Below, one piece after another: positions 8,989-17,918 of a stretch of 64,000 nt of DNA (position 1 is its first letter; every line of letters starts with the position of its first letter). The notes beneath the pieces were generated by a model. The model was not told where the DNA came from. It made no database searches and was given only the letters and a program-made list of their open reading frames with translations. The stretch is from contig NZ_JBEXUX010000011.1 of NCBI RefSeq assembly GCF_040629175.1, forward strand, positions 62,001 to 126,000. The letters run 5' to 3'. The position numbers and the translations under genes are program-made. This DNA is from Embleya sp040629175 (GTDB taxonomy: Bacteria > Actinomycetota > Actinomycetes > Streptomycetales > Streptomycetaceae).

Positions 8989-9432
8989 GTGTCGGAGCAG
9001 GACTCGGCGCACGTGCACGGGAAGCATGCAGGATCGCAGGGCTGGATGACGGCGGCGAAGATGTTGCAGGACGCCTCGCCGATCACCGTCCCCGAGGGCG
9101 CCTCGGCGATGACGATCCAGGTCGACTGGGAACCCGGAGATCCGGGGACTCCTCCGCATCGTCACTCGGGACCGGCGTTCGGCTACGTTGTCGAGGGCGC
9201 GGTCCGGTTCGAGCTGGAGGGCGAGCCCGAGCGTGTGGTCGAGGCCGGCGGGACGTTCTGGGAGCCGGGCGGCGATGCGATCCACTACCAGGACGGCAAC
9301 GCGCTGACGGATGCGCGTACCCGGTTCGTGGTCACCATGATGTGCGCGCCCGGAAAGCCCATGCTCGAACTGGTCGACCCGGAGGAGTTGGAGCAGCGGG
9401 CCCACCTGCGCGCCCCGCGGCCCACCGCCTGA
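8989..9432 (+). CDS. Cupin-domain protein
   Basis: Single-domain cupin, 147 aa. The two cupin motifs are visible: PGTPPHRHSGPAFGYVVEG (about residues 53-71, metal-binding His pair and Glu region) and PGGDAIHYQDGNA (about 92-104). Such small cupins bind a metal and act as dioxygenases, isomerases or sensors; the substrate cannot be read from sequence. GTG 8989 follows GGAAAGGTGG. Promoter P3 lies in front. It is convergent with the CMD/AhpD gene at 9588, separated by a strong hairpin. Confidence 0.85.
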   Translation: MSEQDSAHVHGKHAGSQGWMTAAKMLQDASPITVPEGASAMTIQVDWEPGDPGTPPHRHSGPAFGYVVEGAVRFELEGEPERVVEAGGTFWEPGGDAIHYQDGNALTDARTRFVVTMMCAPGKPMLELVDPEELEQRAHLRAPRPTA

Positions 9433-9456
9433 CCCGTCCGACCCGTCCGACCCGTC
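9431..9456. repeat. Short tandem repeat (GACCCGTCC x3)
   Basis: Three head-to-tail copies, period 9, overlapping the stop codon of the cupin gene. The last copy is imperfect. Confidence 0.5.
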
Positions 9457-9526
9457 GAGGATGTACCGAATCCGTGTGCCGACATCTCGCGTGCAAGGCA
9501 CGGTCGGTCGCGGCGGACGCGGGAAA

Positions 9527-9559
9527 GTCCGTCTCCCGGCCCAGGGCCGGGAGACGGAC
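9527..9559. terminator. Bidirectional terminator hairpin
   Basis: Perfect 14-bp stem GTCCGTCTCCCGGC / GCCGGGAGACGGAC with a 5-nt loop, between convergent cupin and CMD genes. Suits both directions. Confidence 0.75.
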
Positions 9560-9587
9560 GGCCGGATCCGGCGGTGTGCCGGGTGGC

Positions 9588-10061
9588 TCAGCCGAACTGG
9601 CCGGGCTGGTAGTCCCCGGCGGGCTGCTGGTTGAGGATGTTGATGCGGTTGTAGGCGTTGATGACGGCGATGAGCGAGATGAGCGCGACGAGCTGGTCCT
9701 CGTCGAAGTGCTTGGCGGCGTTCGCCCAGGCCTCGTCCGCGGCGCCGCCGGCCGCGTCCGCGATGCGGGTGCCCTGTTCCGCCAGTTCCAGCGCGGCGCG
9801 CTCGGCCTCGGTGAACACCGTGGCCTCCCGCCAGGCTGCCACCAGGTTGAGGCGCTGCTGGGTCTCTCCGGCGTGGGCGGCGTCCTTGGTGTGCATGTCG
9901 GTGCAGAAACCGCAGCCGTTGATCTGGCTGGCGCGAATCTTCACCAACTCCTGCGTCGTGCCGGGCAGGGTCGAGTCCGACAGCACCTTGTTGGCAGAGT
10001 TGATGTGCTTCAGCACCTTGCCGGCAAGGGAGTTGCCGAAGTAGTCGAGACGCGCATTCAT
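9588..10061 (-). CDS. Carboxymuconolactone decarboxylase/AhpD-like protein
   Basis: CMD-family protein of 157 aa with the AhpD-type redox core INGCGFCTDMHTKDA (about residues 49-63), a CxxC followed by a conserved His. Such proteins act as alkylhydroperoxidase-like antioxidants. CMD proteins are a classic genomic partner and target of ECF41 sigma factors (the carboxymuconolactone decarboxylase/oxidoreductase/epimerase set). ATG 10061 is preceded by GAGGAG about 8 nt upstream. Promoter P4 lies 38 nt before the start. It is divergent from the alpha/beta-hydrolase at 10344, which has its own copy of the promoter. Confidence 0.9.
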   Translation of the reverse strand: MNARLDYFGNSLAGKVLKHINSANKVLSDSTLPGTTQELVKIRASQINGCGFCTDMHTKDAAHAGETQQRLNLVAAWREATVFTEAERAALELAEQGTRIADAAGGAADEAWANAAKHFDEDQLVALISLIAVINAYNRINILNQQPAGDYQPGQFG

Positions 10062-10098
10062 GATGTGATCTCCTCGCCGTTTTTCGGATACGTGCTAC

Positions 10099-10126
10099 TG
10101 ACCGGGCGACCACGGCATCTGTGACA
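10099..10126 (-). promoter_or_regulatory. ECF41-type promoter P4
   Basis: Minus-strand TGTCACA, 15 nt, CGGTCA, directly before the CMD gene. It forms a divergent pair with P5. Confidence 0.72.
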
Positions 10127-10267
10127 GAAGCACGGGTGTGACGTGGAACTCATCCCCCGCGGACCCTGCCGAGTCCGGTCGCTGCTCGGCTGCCGGCGTG
10201 AAGATGCCGGACGGTTCGGTGGTGACCGGTGGAATCGACGCCGCGTCGCACCGAGCGGGGCCGTCCG

Positions 10268-10295
10268 TGTCACACCTTTCATGGGTCGGCTGTCT
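10268..10295 (+). promoter_or_regulatory. ECF41-type promoter P5
   Basis: TGTCACA, 15 nt, CTGTCT, 48 nt before GTG 10344 of the alpha/beta-hydrolase. The -10 is like that of P1. Confidence 0.7.
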
Positions 10296-10343
10296 TGAGG
10301 GGTGAAGGCAGTACACATCTTCACTCACACCAGGAGCTGAGCC

Positions 10344-11294
10344 GTGAACGATCCGGTACTCGAATCCGCTGCTCGGGGACTCGCGGACGCGACCGCCAAT
10401 CCGCCGTTCCTGTACGAGCTGGGTGCGGAGGGCGCGCGGAAGGTCCTCGACGATCTGCAGGCGGCACCCGTCGAGAAGCCCGACGTGGAGGAGAAATGGA
10501 TAACCGTGCCGGCCGAGGTCGGCGACGTGCGGGTGCGCGTGGTCAGGCCCGTCGGTGTCGAGGGTTCGCTTCCGGTCGTTCTGTATGTGCACGGCGGCGG
10601 GTGGGTCATCGGCAACGCGGGTACGCACGATCGCCTCGTGCGTGAACTGGCCGTCGGTGCACGGGCGTCCGTGGTGTTCGTGGAGTACGACCGCTCCCCG
10701 GAGGCCAAGTATCCGGTGGCGATCGAGCAGGCGTACGCGACCGCCCGGTGGATCACGGCCAACGGTGACCGGGAGGGGCTGGACGCCGCGCGCCTGGCGG
10801 TGGCCGGGGACTCGGTGGGCGGGAACATGGCGGCCGCGTTGACGATCATGGCCAAGCGACGGGGCGACGTGTCCTTCGTACATCAGTCGCTGTACTACCC
10901 GGTGACGGATGCGGGCCAGGACACCGCGAGTTATCGGGAGTTCGCCGACGGGCCGTACCTGACCGCGAAGGCGATGGCCTGGTTCTGGGACTGCTACACC
11001 ACGGATCCGGCCGAACGCGCCGAGATCACCGCGTCTCCGCTGCGGGCGGATACGAAGGACCTGGAAGGGCTCCCGCCCGCGCTCGTCCTCGTCGACGAGA
11101 ACGACGTCCTGCGTGACGAGGGTGAGGCGTACGCCCGCAAGCTGATCCGGGCCGGCGTCCCGACCACCAGCATCCGCTACAACGCCACGTTGCACGACTT
11201 CATGATGTTGAACCCGCTTCGGTCCACGGGGGCCACCACCGCTGCGATGCAGCAAGCCGTCAGCACGCTTCGCGTCGCGCTGCAGACCGGCTGA
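10344..11294 (+). CDS. Alpha/beta-hydrolase, HSL (family IV) esterase
   Basis: Carboxylesterase of the hormone-sensitive-lipase family, 316 aa. The oxyanion-hole motif is VLYVHGGGWVIGN (about residues 76-88), the nucleophile elbow is VAGDSVGGNMAA (about 154-165), the acid is in VLVDENDVLRDEG, and the catalytic His is in NATLHDFMMLNP. GTG 10344 follows CAGGAGCTGAGCC. No signal peptide, so probably cytoplasmic. Promoter P5 in front puts it in the putative ECF41 regulon together with the divergent CMD gene. The substrate is not predictable; short acyl esters are typical for the family. Confidence 0.9.
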   Translation: MNDPVLESAARGLADATANPPFLYELGAEGARKVLDDLQAAPVEKPDVEEKWITVPAEVGDVRVRVVRPVGVEGSLPVVLYVHGGGWVIGNAGTHDRLVRELAVGARASVVFVEYDRSPEAKYPVAIEQAYATARWITANGDREGLDAARLAVAGDSVGGNMAAALTIMAKRRGDVSFVHQSLYYPVTDAGQDTASYREFADGPYLTAKAMAWFWDCYTTDPAERAEITASPLRADTKDLEGLPPALVLVDENDVLRDEGEAYARKLIRAGVPTTSIRYNATLHDFMMLNPLRSTGATTAAMQQAVSTLRVALQTG

Positions 11295-11584
11295 GGTCCG
11301 CCGCCCGCGCGATACCGCAGGCCCAAGGCCGCGGAAAGGGCTCCTCGTTCGGGAGCCTCGTCATCCGGGGCGGGGACCGGCTCACGGCCTCGACCCCCTG
11401 CGGGAGCGCGCGTCGGGTGAGACCCGGCGCGCGTCGCCCCTCGGCCCTGCCGCGACGTGCGGTCCGGGAGCCCAACGGGCCCGCCACGGACCGGTGTTCG
11501 CGGTACATCTCCTTCCTGCCCGCCGGTTGTGTCCGTGTCTGATCGGACGCGACTGGTTCGGTTCACGACTCGAAAGGTTCTGTG

Positions 11585-12436
11585 ATGAAACGTTCTCGTT
11601 CCCGAGGTGCCCGTTCCGCACTCTCCGTGATGGCCATGGTCACGGTGGCCGCGTCCGTTCTTGCGGTGTCGGTGTCGCCGGCGAGCGCGGAGAGAGAGGA
11701 TTCCACCTCCCTCGCCTCGTCGAAGCGCAAGCCGACGGTGGTTCTGGTCCATGGTGCGTTCGCCGACTCCAGTAGTTGGAACGGGGTGGTGGCGAGGTTG
11801 CGGCGGGAGGGCTATCCGGTGGTGGCTGCGGCCAATCCGCTGCGTGGGCTGAGCAGCGACTCCGCGTATCTGAAGGAGGTACTGGCCGGAATCGAGGGGC
11901 CGGTGGTGTTGGCCGGTCACTCGTATGGCGGGTCGGTCATCAGCAACGCCTCATCCGGTGCGCGGAACGTGAAGGCGCTGGTCTATATCGCGGCCTTCCT
12001 CCCGGAGCGGGGGGAGAGCGCGGTCGAGTTGTCGGGGAAGTTCCCGGGCAGCACGCTCGGTGAGGCGCTGCGTCCGGTTCCGGTCACGCTGCCCAACGGG
12101 ACGGCGGGTACGGATCTGTACATCGAGCAGGGGAAGTTCCGCAATCAGTTCGCGGCGGATGTCGCGAAGGGTACGGCAGATGTCATGGCAGTGACCCAGC
12201 GCCCGGTGACCAGTGCCGCGTTGGAGGAGGGTGCCTCCGAGCCGGGTTGGAAGACGATTCCGTCGTGGGTGCTGGTTACCGAGCAGGACCGCAACATCCC
12301 GCCCGAGGCCCAGCGTTACATGGCCGAACGGGCGGGGGCGCACATGGTGAGTGTGCGTGCGTCGCACGCGGTGAGTGTGTCGCGTCCCGACGAGGTGGCG
12401 CGGGTCATCGAGAGCGCGGCGCGCCCGGTTCGCTGA
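11585..12436 (+). CDS. Secreted alpha/beta-hydrolase
   Basis: Alpha/beta-hydrolase of 283 aa with an N-terminal signal peptide: basic MMKRSRSRGARSA, a hydrophobic segment MAMVTVAASVLAVSVSP, then a probable cut after SASAE-like ASAE. The mature part starts its fold at PTVVLVHGAFADSSSW and has nucleophile elbow VLAGHSYGGSVISN, acid near LVTEQDRNIP and His in VRASHAVSVSRP. This type resembles salicylate-esterase/EstC-like hydrolases. ATG 11585 has AAAGG upstream; the overlapping GTG 11582 is an alternative. No ECF41-type promoter was found before it. A strong terminator follows. Confidence 0.88.
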   Translation: MKRSRSRGARSALSVMAMVTVAASVLAVSVSPASAEREDSTSLASSKRKPTVVLVHGAFADSSSWNGVVARLRREGYPVVAAANPLRGLSSDSAYLKEVLAGIEGPVVLAGHSYGGSVISNASSGARNVKALVYIAAFLPERGESAVELSGKFPGSTLGEALRPVPVTLPNGTAGTDLYIEQGKFRNQFAADVAKGTADVMAVTQRPVTSAALEEGASEPGWKTIPSWVLVTEQDRNIPPEAQRYMAERAGAHMVSVRASHAVSVSRPDEVARVIESAARPVR

Positions 12437-12449
12437 CCGGCGGACGGAC

Positions 12450-12488
12450 CCGGAGGGCGAGATGGCGACACCGCCATCCGCCCTCCGG
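12450..12488 (+). terminator. Terminator of secreted hydrolase gene
   Basis: Long stem: CCGGAGGGCG (bulged A) GATGGCG pairing with CGCCATC-CGCCCTCCGG, 4-nt loop, 14 nt after the stop at 12436. Confidence 0.8.
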
Positions 12489-12586
12489 CGGGCACGAACG
12501 TGACGCACAAGGACCGAACGAGCCGATGGTCGCACCAAGCCCATGAGGTGTCGGGCCCGCGAAGCGTGGTCGGCCCGCATCGGTTC

Positions 12587-15388
12587 TCAGCGCCCCGGCC
12601 TCCCGGCGCTCCCGGCCGGAGGGCCCGCGAGGGCATCCGGCAGTGCACGACGTGAGTTGATTCCGAGCTTGGAGTACACCTTCCGCAGGTGCCACTCCAC
12701 GGTATGGGGGCTGATGAAGAGTTCCGCGCCGATTTTCGCGTTCGTCATGCCGTCGGCGGCGAGCCCGGCGACCTGTGACTCCTGGGGGGTGAGGGCACTC
12801 GTCGGCTTGCTCTCCCGCGCCCTGACGTGCTCGCCGGTGGCGAGCAACTCGCGGCGGGCTCGTTCGGTGAAGGCGTGTGCCCGCATTCCGTCGAACATCT
12901 CGTGAGCTGTGCGAAGGTGCTCTCGGGCCTGCGTTCGGCGGTGATTGCGGCGCAGCCACTCGCCGTACAGCAGGTGGGTGCGCGCCACCTCCACGGTCAC
13001 ACCGCCGCGGCCGAACTCCTCGATCGCGGTCCGGTACAGCCTGTCGGCATCGTCACCGTCGCTGAGAAGAGCCCGGCTGCGGCTGCCGGCACCATGGGCC
13101 CACCCCGAATCGGTGGCGCGGGTGAGTTCCAGCAGCCGGGCCAGCGAGGCGCGGGCCTGATCGAGTTCGCCGCACCGGGTCGCGGCCTCGACGTGCTCGA
13201 CCAGCGACAGGCCGGTGAAGTTGAACCCGTCGTGCTCGATGCCCGTGCGAGCGGCCTCCAACGCCTCCTCGTAGCGTGCCAAGCCGTTGAACAGCACCCC
13301 TTGGATGTAGCCCATGGCGCCCAGCAGGGACACTTCGCCTCGTTGGTCGGCCCTTTGCTTGGCTTCCTCGATGATGGCGGCGGCGACGTCCGCCTCGCCT
13401 TGCCAAGCGGCCAGTACGAGGGTCGCGTACTTGTGCGGGGCGTGGCCGCTCGCGTCGGCGAGCGCGTCGGCTTCGCCGATCATCCTGGTCGCCTTGGCGA
13501 AGTCGCCGTAGTGGATGTGCACCCCACCGGCGTAGATGAGGGCGGGTGGCAGCGCGCCCAGGGCTCCGACGTCGCGGGCCAGGCGCACCGCGCGACTCGA
13601 CAGCGTGTCCCACGCGTGCAGGTCCCAGGCGTAGTGAATGAACGCCTCCAGCGCGACCGGCACCAGCAGCAGCCAGCGCATGGTCGACTCCCGGGTGCCG
13701 AGCTCCTCGTGCGCGAGCAGCTCCAGCGCGTCGCGCAGGGCCGGGATGCCGGACTCGGATCCGTCCGTGAGGAGCGCCGCCACACCATCCAGGAGCAGGT
13801 CGGCGGCCTTGGAGTTCGACGGGGGCGCTCCGGAACCGCGGGCGGCGATCGCGGCGGCGCGGGCACCCGCGGGACCGTGGACCCGGCCCGCGAAGATGGT
13901 CGCGCTGATCGCTTCCAGGTAGGTTTCCCGCGCCAGGGGCGACCCGGCGGCGGTGAACTGGGCCGCCGCTTCGAGGAGGAGCGGTGCCGCCTCGTCGCTG
14001 CGGCTGCGGGCGAACAGGATCCGGGCCCGCAACCGTGCCAGGCGTGCACGGTCCAGGGCGCTCAGAGGACACAGTTCGGCCAGCGTCGCGAGCTCCGTCG
14101 CGCGGTTGGGCGCGGCGGCCGAGAAGTGCGCCTCGGCGGCCGCGAGGGCTCGGCGCCCCTTCGGCCACCGCTCCGGCGTCATCTCGGCCGCGCGTTCCAG
14201 CAGTACCGCCTCGGCCGCGATGCCGCCGCGTTGCCGCGCGCGGTCGGCGGCTCGCTCCAGCCCCGCGGCGACCTCCTCGTCCGGCCCGTCGGCAGCCTGG
14301 GCGGCGTGCCACGCTCGCCGGTCGGGGTCCAGGACCGGGTCCGTGGCCTCGGCCAACGCCCGGTGCACGGCGCGGCGTTCCTTGGGCTCGGCTCCGTGGT
14401 AGACCGCCGAGCGGACCAACGGGTGTCGGAACCGAACGGACTCGCCGAACTCGATCAGGCCGGCCGCCTTGGCCGGCGCGGCATCGGTGGTGATCTCGAG
14501 AGAGGCGGCTGCGCGGAGCAACAGGCGTGCGTCACCGACCGGTTCCGCCGCGGCGATCAGCAGCAGCGTCCGAGTCGCAGCCGGCAGCGAGCCGAGCCGG
14601 CTGATGAAGTCCCGTTCGACACGGCTCGCGACCGGCACCCGGATGTTCGGATACGCCGACGAGTCCAGGCCGTAGGCCAACTCGGCGGCGCTGCGGCCTC
14701 GGGAGAATTCGAGCAGGGCGAGCGGGTTGCCGTGCATCTCGGCCACGAACCGGTCCCGGACCCGCTTCTCGAGTTGTCCGCCGACGGTGGCCTCCAGGAG
14801 TTCGCCCGCCGCGGTGGTGTCGAGACCGCCGGTCTGCAGCGCCGGCAGACCGTTGAGTGCGGTCCGCCCCTCGGGGTCGCGTACCGCGAAGGCCATCGCG
14901 ACCGCCTCGGCGAGCAGCCGTCGGGCCACGAACTCCAGGGTCTGCAGGGACACCTGGTCCAGCCACTGGGCGTCGTCGACCAGGACGAGCACGGGTCGCG
15001 TCTCGGAGGCCCGGGTGAGCAGAGTAAGCACGGCGAGACCGACCAGGAAGCGGTCGGGCGGGTCGCCGGCCGCCATTCCGAACGCCACACGGAGGGCGTC
15101 GCGTTGGGGCGCCGGCAGATTTTCGAGCTCGCCCAGGAACGGCGCACACAGTTGGTGCAGGCTCGCGTAGGGCAGCTCCATATCCGCCTCGATGCCATGC
15201 GCCCGGGCCACGTTCACCCTGGACGCCTGCGCCGCCAGGTATTCCAGAAGCACCGACTTCCCGATGCCGGCTTCGCCACGGACCACCAGCACTCGGGATC
15301 CGCCTTCGCGCAGGCCGATCAGCAGCTCGTCGAGCACCGCGCACTCGCGATGCCGGCCGACCAGGTCCGGAAGTGGACTGGCGATCAT
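12587..15388 (-). CDS. LAL-type LuxR family transcriptional regulator
   Basis: Complete 933-aa LAL regulator. Walker A GEAGIGKS (about residues 39-46), Walker B in VLVLVDDAQWLDQ (about 135), a long helical TPR-like middle, and a C-terminal LuxR HTH starting LTPQESQVAGLAADGMTN and running through ISPHTVEWHLRKVYSKLG (about 866-915). It is a cytoplasmic transcription activator, probably gated by ATP and an inducer. I chose ATG 15388 (MIASPLPDLVGRHREC) because AAGGAG lies 9 nt upstream and the frame then matches the paralogue at 1-2451. It is divergent from the PP2C phosphatase. Confidence 0.92.
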   Translation of the reverse strand: MIASPLPDLVGRHRECAVLDELLIGLREGGSRVLVVRGEAGIGKSVLLEYLAAQASRVNVARAHGIEADMELPYASLHQLCAPFLGELENLPAPQRDALRVAFGMAAGDPPDRFLVGLAVLTLLTRASETRPVLVLVDDAQWLDQVSLQTLEFVARRLLAEAVAMAFAVRDPEGRTALNGLPALQTGGLDTTAAGELLEATVGGQLEKRVRDRFVAEMHGNPLALLEFSRGRSAAELAYGLDSSAYPNIRVPVASRVERDFISRLGSLPAATRTLLLIAAAEPVGDARLLLRAAASLEITTDAAPAKAAGLIEFGESVRFRHPLVRSAVYHGAEPKERRAVHRALAEATDPVLDPDRRAWHAAQAADGPDEEVAAGLERAADRARQRGGIAAEAVLLERAAEMTPERWPKGRRALAAAEAHFSAAAPNRATELATLAELCPLSALDRARLARLRARILFARSRSDEAAPLLLEAAAQFTAAGSPLARETYLEAISATIFAGRVHGPAGARAAAIAARGSGAPPSNSKAADLLLDGVAALLTDGSESGIPALRDALELLAHEELGTRESTMRWLLLVPVALEAFIHYAWDLHAWDTLSSRAVRLARDVGALGALPPALIYAGGVHIHYGDFAKATRMIGEADALADASGHAPHKYATLVLAAWQGEADVAAAIIEEAKQRADQRGEVSLLGAMGYIQGVLFNGLARYEEALEAARTGIEHDGFNFTGLSLVEHVEAATRCGELDQARASLARLLELTRATDSGWAHGAGSRSRALLSDGDDADRLYRTAIEEFGRGGVTVEVARTHLLYGEWLRRNHRRTQAREHLRTAHEMFDGMRAHAFTERARRELLATGEHVRARESKPTSALTPQESQVAGLAADGMTNAKIGAELFISPHTVEWHLRKVYSKLGINSRRALPDALAGPPAGSAGRPGR

Positions 15389-15528
15389 GCGACATGGCTC
15401 CTTGGGGAAATCGGGAAAGGATGTCTTCCACAACGGTTGGAACGGTCATTGCCACGATATCCGAGACGGTGTCGGCACCTTGTGATCGAATGTTGTGAGG
15501 GATTCCACGTCGGGAAATGCCGGGAGAG

Positions 15529-15556
15529 TGTCACGTTCGGCCGGGCTATTCGGTCT
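15529..15556 (+). promoter_or_regulatory. ECF41-type promoter P6
   Basis: TGTCACG, 15 nt, CGGTCT. One mismatch in the -35. It reads toward the PP2C gene 387 nt away; no convincing gene starts in between, although a weakly coding-like stretch lies at about 15600-15780. Confidence 0.5.
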
Positions 15557-15829
15557 CCCACTGCCGACGAGCTCGTCCGCCCGCCGTCGTCGGATACCGG
15601 CTCGCCACATCCGTGCTCGTGGCGGGGGCCGGCGGGCAGGCAGCCGAGCGACCGTCGAGGTCGCCGGGTCCGGTGTCGCGGTGGGTCGACGCGATCGAGG
15701 GCCGCGTGCGGAACGTGGGAGCGCACGCCGACATCGGCCGCTTCCAGGACCTCGCCTATGCCGGTGACGTACCCGCCGCCGGTCCGGCGGCGCACCCCGT
15801 GGTCTCCGAAAGTGTGCCCATGGCCTGCC

Positions 15830-15857
15830 TGTCACACTTCCCGCGCCCGACCGGTCT
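15830..15857 (+). promoter_or_regulatory. ECF41-type promoter P7
   Basis: TGTCACA, 15 nt, CGGTCT, 85 nt before ATG 15943 of the PP2C phosphatase gene. The second element upstream of that gene. Confidence 0.68.
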
Positions 15858-15942
15858 GAGCATAGGACGATCAGGAGGGGCACGCGTCGGCGACGAACGC
15901 CGGGGGACGGACAGCACTCACCTGCCAACGGAAAGCCTTGAC

Positions 15943-17205
15943 ATGACGAGCGTATTCTCAGTGCCGGCCGCGCGTGACTCACATCGACACAGGATGGAGT
16001 TTCGGGAAGATGCGGCGACGAAAGAGAATTCTCTTTTTCGTGACCTCACCGTGCTCCTGATTTCGGAGGACGAGGAAGAGGGTTTCCGTATATGCGATTT
16101 GCTGCCGATTCCATTCGTTCGGTCGATGGTGTGGCACAGGAACGCCGGCGAAGCAGGGCCCTTCCTCACCGCCTGCCGCGGGCCCATGTGTGTGCTGGTG
16201 GGTCGTTCCCCTTCCGGGACGAGGGCGGCCGAGATCGCCCGCCGGCTGCGCCGATCGGCCCCGCACGCGGCCGTTGTCGTTCTCGCCGACGCCGCATCGG
16301 CTGCGGCGATAGGACCGGGTGACGGCGCGGCGCACGCCTATGTCGACCGACGACGTGTCGACCCGGAGGGACTGCGCGGTGCCATCCGGCTCGCTCTGCG
16401 GAGAAGGCACATGGAGGCGGCCACGGCCATGAGAGAGGGCAATGCGCAGATCGTTGGCGATTCACTCGTACTGGAGCGGGGTCTGCTTCCTGCGCCGGCT
16501 CTCCGGGGGAATGATTTCTCCGCGGCCACACGATACGAGCCGAGGCGCGCCCACGCGCTGTTGGGCGGCGACTTCTATGATGTGGTGCAAATCGAGGATT
16601 CCAGCGTCCACGTCATCCTGGGGGATGTCTCGGGGCACGGGGCTGCCGAGGCCGCCCTGGCGGTGCAGTTGCGGGTGGCCTGGCGAGCCGCCCTGCTCTG
16701 CGGAAAGACACAGCTTGAGCAACTGGGGCTGCTCGAAAGGATATTGACCGGCGAAAGGCCGGACAGCGAAACGTACGCCACCGTCATTTCCTTGGTGTTT
16801 CCCGCCGGGGGCGGCGCCGTGCGGGTGGTCAGCGCCGGGCACCCCGGCCTTCTCCTGCGGCGGGCCGGGGAGTTGCGATGGGTGGAGCCACGAACGGGAA
16901 CGGCGCTGGGGATCTTTCCCGGGCAGGCGGACTGGTCGGAGACCGAGCTGGAGCTTGGTCCGCTGGACCGTGTGGTCGTCTTCACCGATGGCCTCTTCGA
17001 GGGTAGGACCGAGCCGTCCGCACGGCTCGGCGAGGAGGGACTTCTGCGCCTGGCGACCCACTACTCCCATCTGCCGTCCCAGGAGTTCGTCGACGCGCTG
17101 GTGCGCGGCGTCGCCTCCATGGCGGCTCCCTTCGGAGGACTGGCGGACGATGTGGCCGTCCTTCAACTCGGCTGGAATCCGCCCGCGTCACCGCTGGGGC
17201 GCTGA
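15943..17205 (+). CDS. PP2C-type (RsbU/SpoIIE) serine phosphatase with receiver-like N-terminus
   Basis: Protein of 420 aa. Residues about 35-155 look like a degenerate receiver domain (LTVLLISEDEEEGFRICDLL at its start), without an obvious phospho-acceptor Asp. Residues about 190-415 are a PP2C phosphatase of the RsbU kind: LLGGDFYDVV, ILGDVSGHGAAEA, VSAGHPGLLLRR, VVFTDGLFEG, DDVAVLQLGW, with the metal-binding Asp residues present. Such enzymes usually dephosphorylate anti-sigma-factor antagonists. ATG 15943 has GGAAAG 9 nt upstream. Two ECF41-type promoters precede it, which would put a partner-switching phosphatase under ECF41 control. No kinase or antagonist gene is adjacent. Confidence 0.87.
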   Translation: MTSVFSVPAARDSHRHRMEFREDAATKENSLFRDLTVLLISEDEEEGFRICDLLPIPFVRSMVWHRNAGEAGPFLTACRGPMCVLVGRSPSGTRAAEIARRLRRSAPHAAVVVLADAASAAAIGPGDGAAHAYVDRRRVDPEGLRGAIRLALRRRHMEAATAMREGNAQIVGDSLVLERGLLPAPALRGNDFSAATRYEPRRAHALLGGDFYDVVQIEDSSVHVILGDVSGHGAAEAALAVQLRVAWRAALLCGKTQLEQLGLLERILTGERPDSETYATVISLVFPAGGGAVRVVSAGHPGLLLRRAGELRWVEPRTGTALGIFPGQADWSETELELGPLDRVVVFTDGLFEGRTEPSARLGEEGLLRLATHYSHLPSQEFVDALVRGVASMAAPFGGLADDVAVLQLGWNPPASPLGR

Positions 17206-17918
17206 GCGCGAACGGTGCCTCCCCGGAGCGTCGACGCCGACGTAGTGCGGGCTCCGACGACGTTCGGCCGCCGCGCGGAACGGCTCGGCGGTTCGCCCCA
17301 CGAACGCGGCAGCCGCCGCGACGTCCCGCGCGCCTGAGCCCGGCCGGCCGAACGCCGGATTCCCGCCCCCGCGCCCCGATGGTGATCGGCCCGGCGGCCT
17401 GGGACGGCGAGGCGGCGGCCCCGGCGATCATCGCCTTCACCGGGACCTGGGACGTCCCGGCCAAGGCCCACGCCTGAAAGCGCCGGTGGATGGTTGGCCA
17501 AGGCCCGTACGCCCGTACCGCTCGGGCGAGTCCCGGCACGGACCGCCCTTCGGCATTGCCACATCACCCCGTCGAGGCAGCCCCGCAACCGCCCGGGAGA
17601 CGGGCCACGCTCCCAGATCGGGAGGACCGGCGGGCGGGTGGCGCCGACGGGCCGAGCTGCGAACCGTGCATTCGCGCGTGAGTGGGCCCGGGGGCCGCAG
17701 CCCCCCTGGTTCACCCCGGGGTGACCAGGGGGTGGACCAGGCATTCCCCAGGGTCCCGCGGAGCGGGCGATCGACGAGTGTGAAGACAGCCAGTTCGGCG
17801 GATGTCGTGGCCGCTCCGTCGGCGGTCCGAGGTCGTTGCCTCCGGGGGTGTCCGCCCGATTTCCCACGGTCGCGCGAGCCGTCGCATCCATACCCGCAGG
17901 ATCGGAGACAGCAGGCTC
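17206..17918. other. Intergenic region with possible gene remnant and a long palindrome
   Basis: No convincing gene in about 700 bp. At 17380-17476 (+) a short frame, MVIGPAAWDGEAAAPA..., ends at TGA 17474 and reads like the tail of a protein, perhaps a remnant. The palindrome at 17702-17732 is listed separately. No ECF41-type promoter faces the sigma gene at 17919. Confidence 0.3.
17702..17732. repeat. Long palindrome upstream of truncated sigma gene
   Basis: CCCCCTGGTTCACCCC pairs with GGGGTGACCAGGGGG (one bulged base), no loop between the arms. It lies about 190 nt before ATG 17919, comparable to the palindrome before the other truncated sigma gene. Confidence 0.55.

Noticed and set aside
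12827..15859. Plus-strand open frame of about 1010 codons
   Set aside because: Antisense to the second LAL regulator; composition is that of a mirror frame in GC-rich DNA.
15495..15860. Gene between P6 and P7 (for example in the frame reading VDAIEGRVRNVGAHAD)
   Set aside because: Looks weakly coding, but there is no ribosome site, no clear start and it runs into the phosphatase frame. Left as a possible remnant only.
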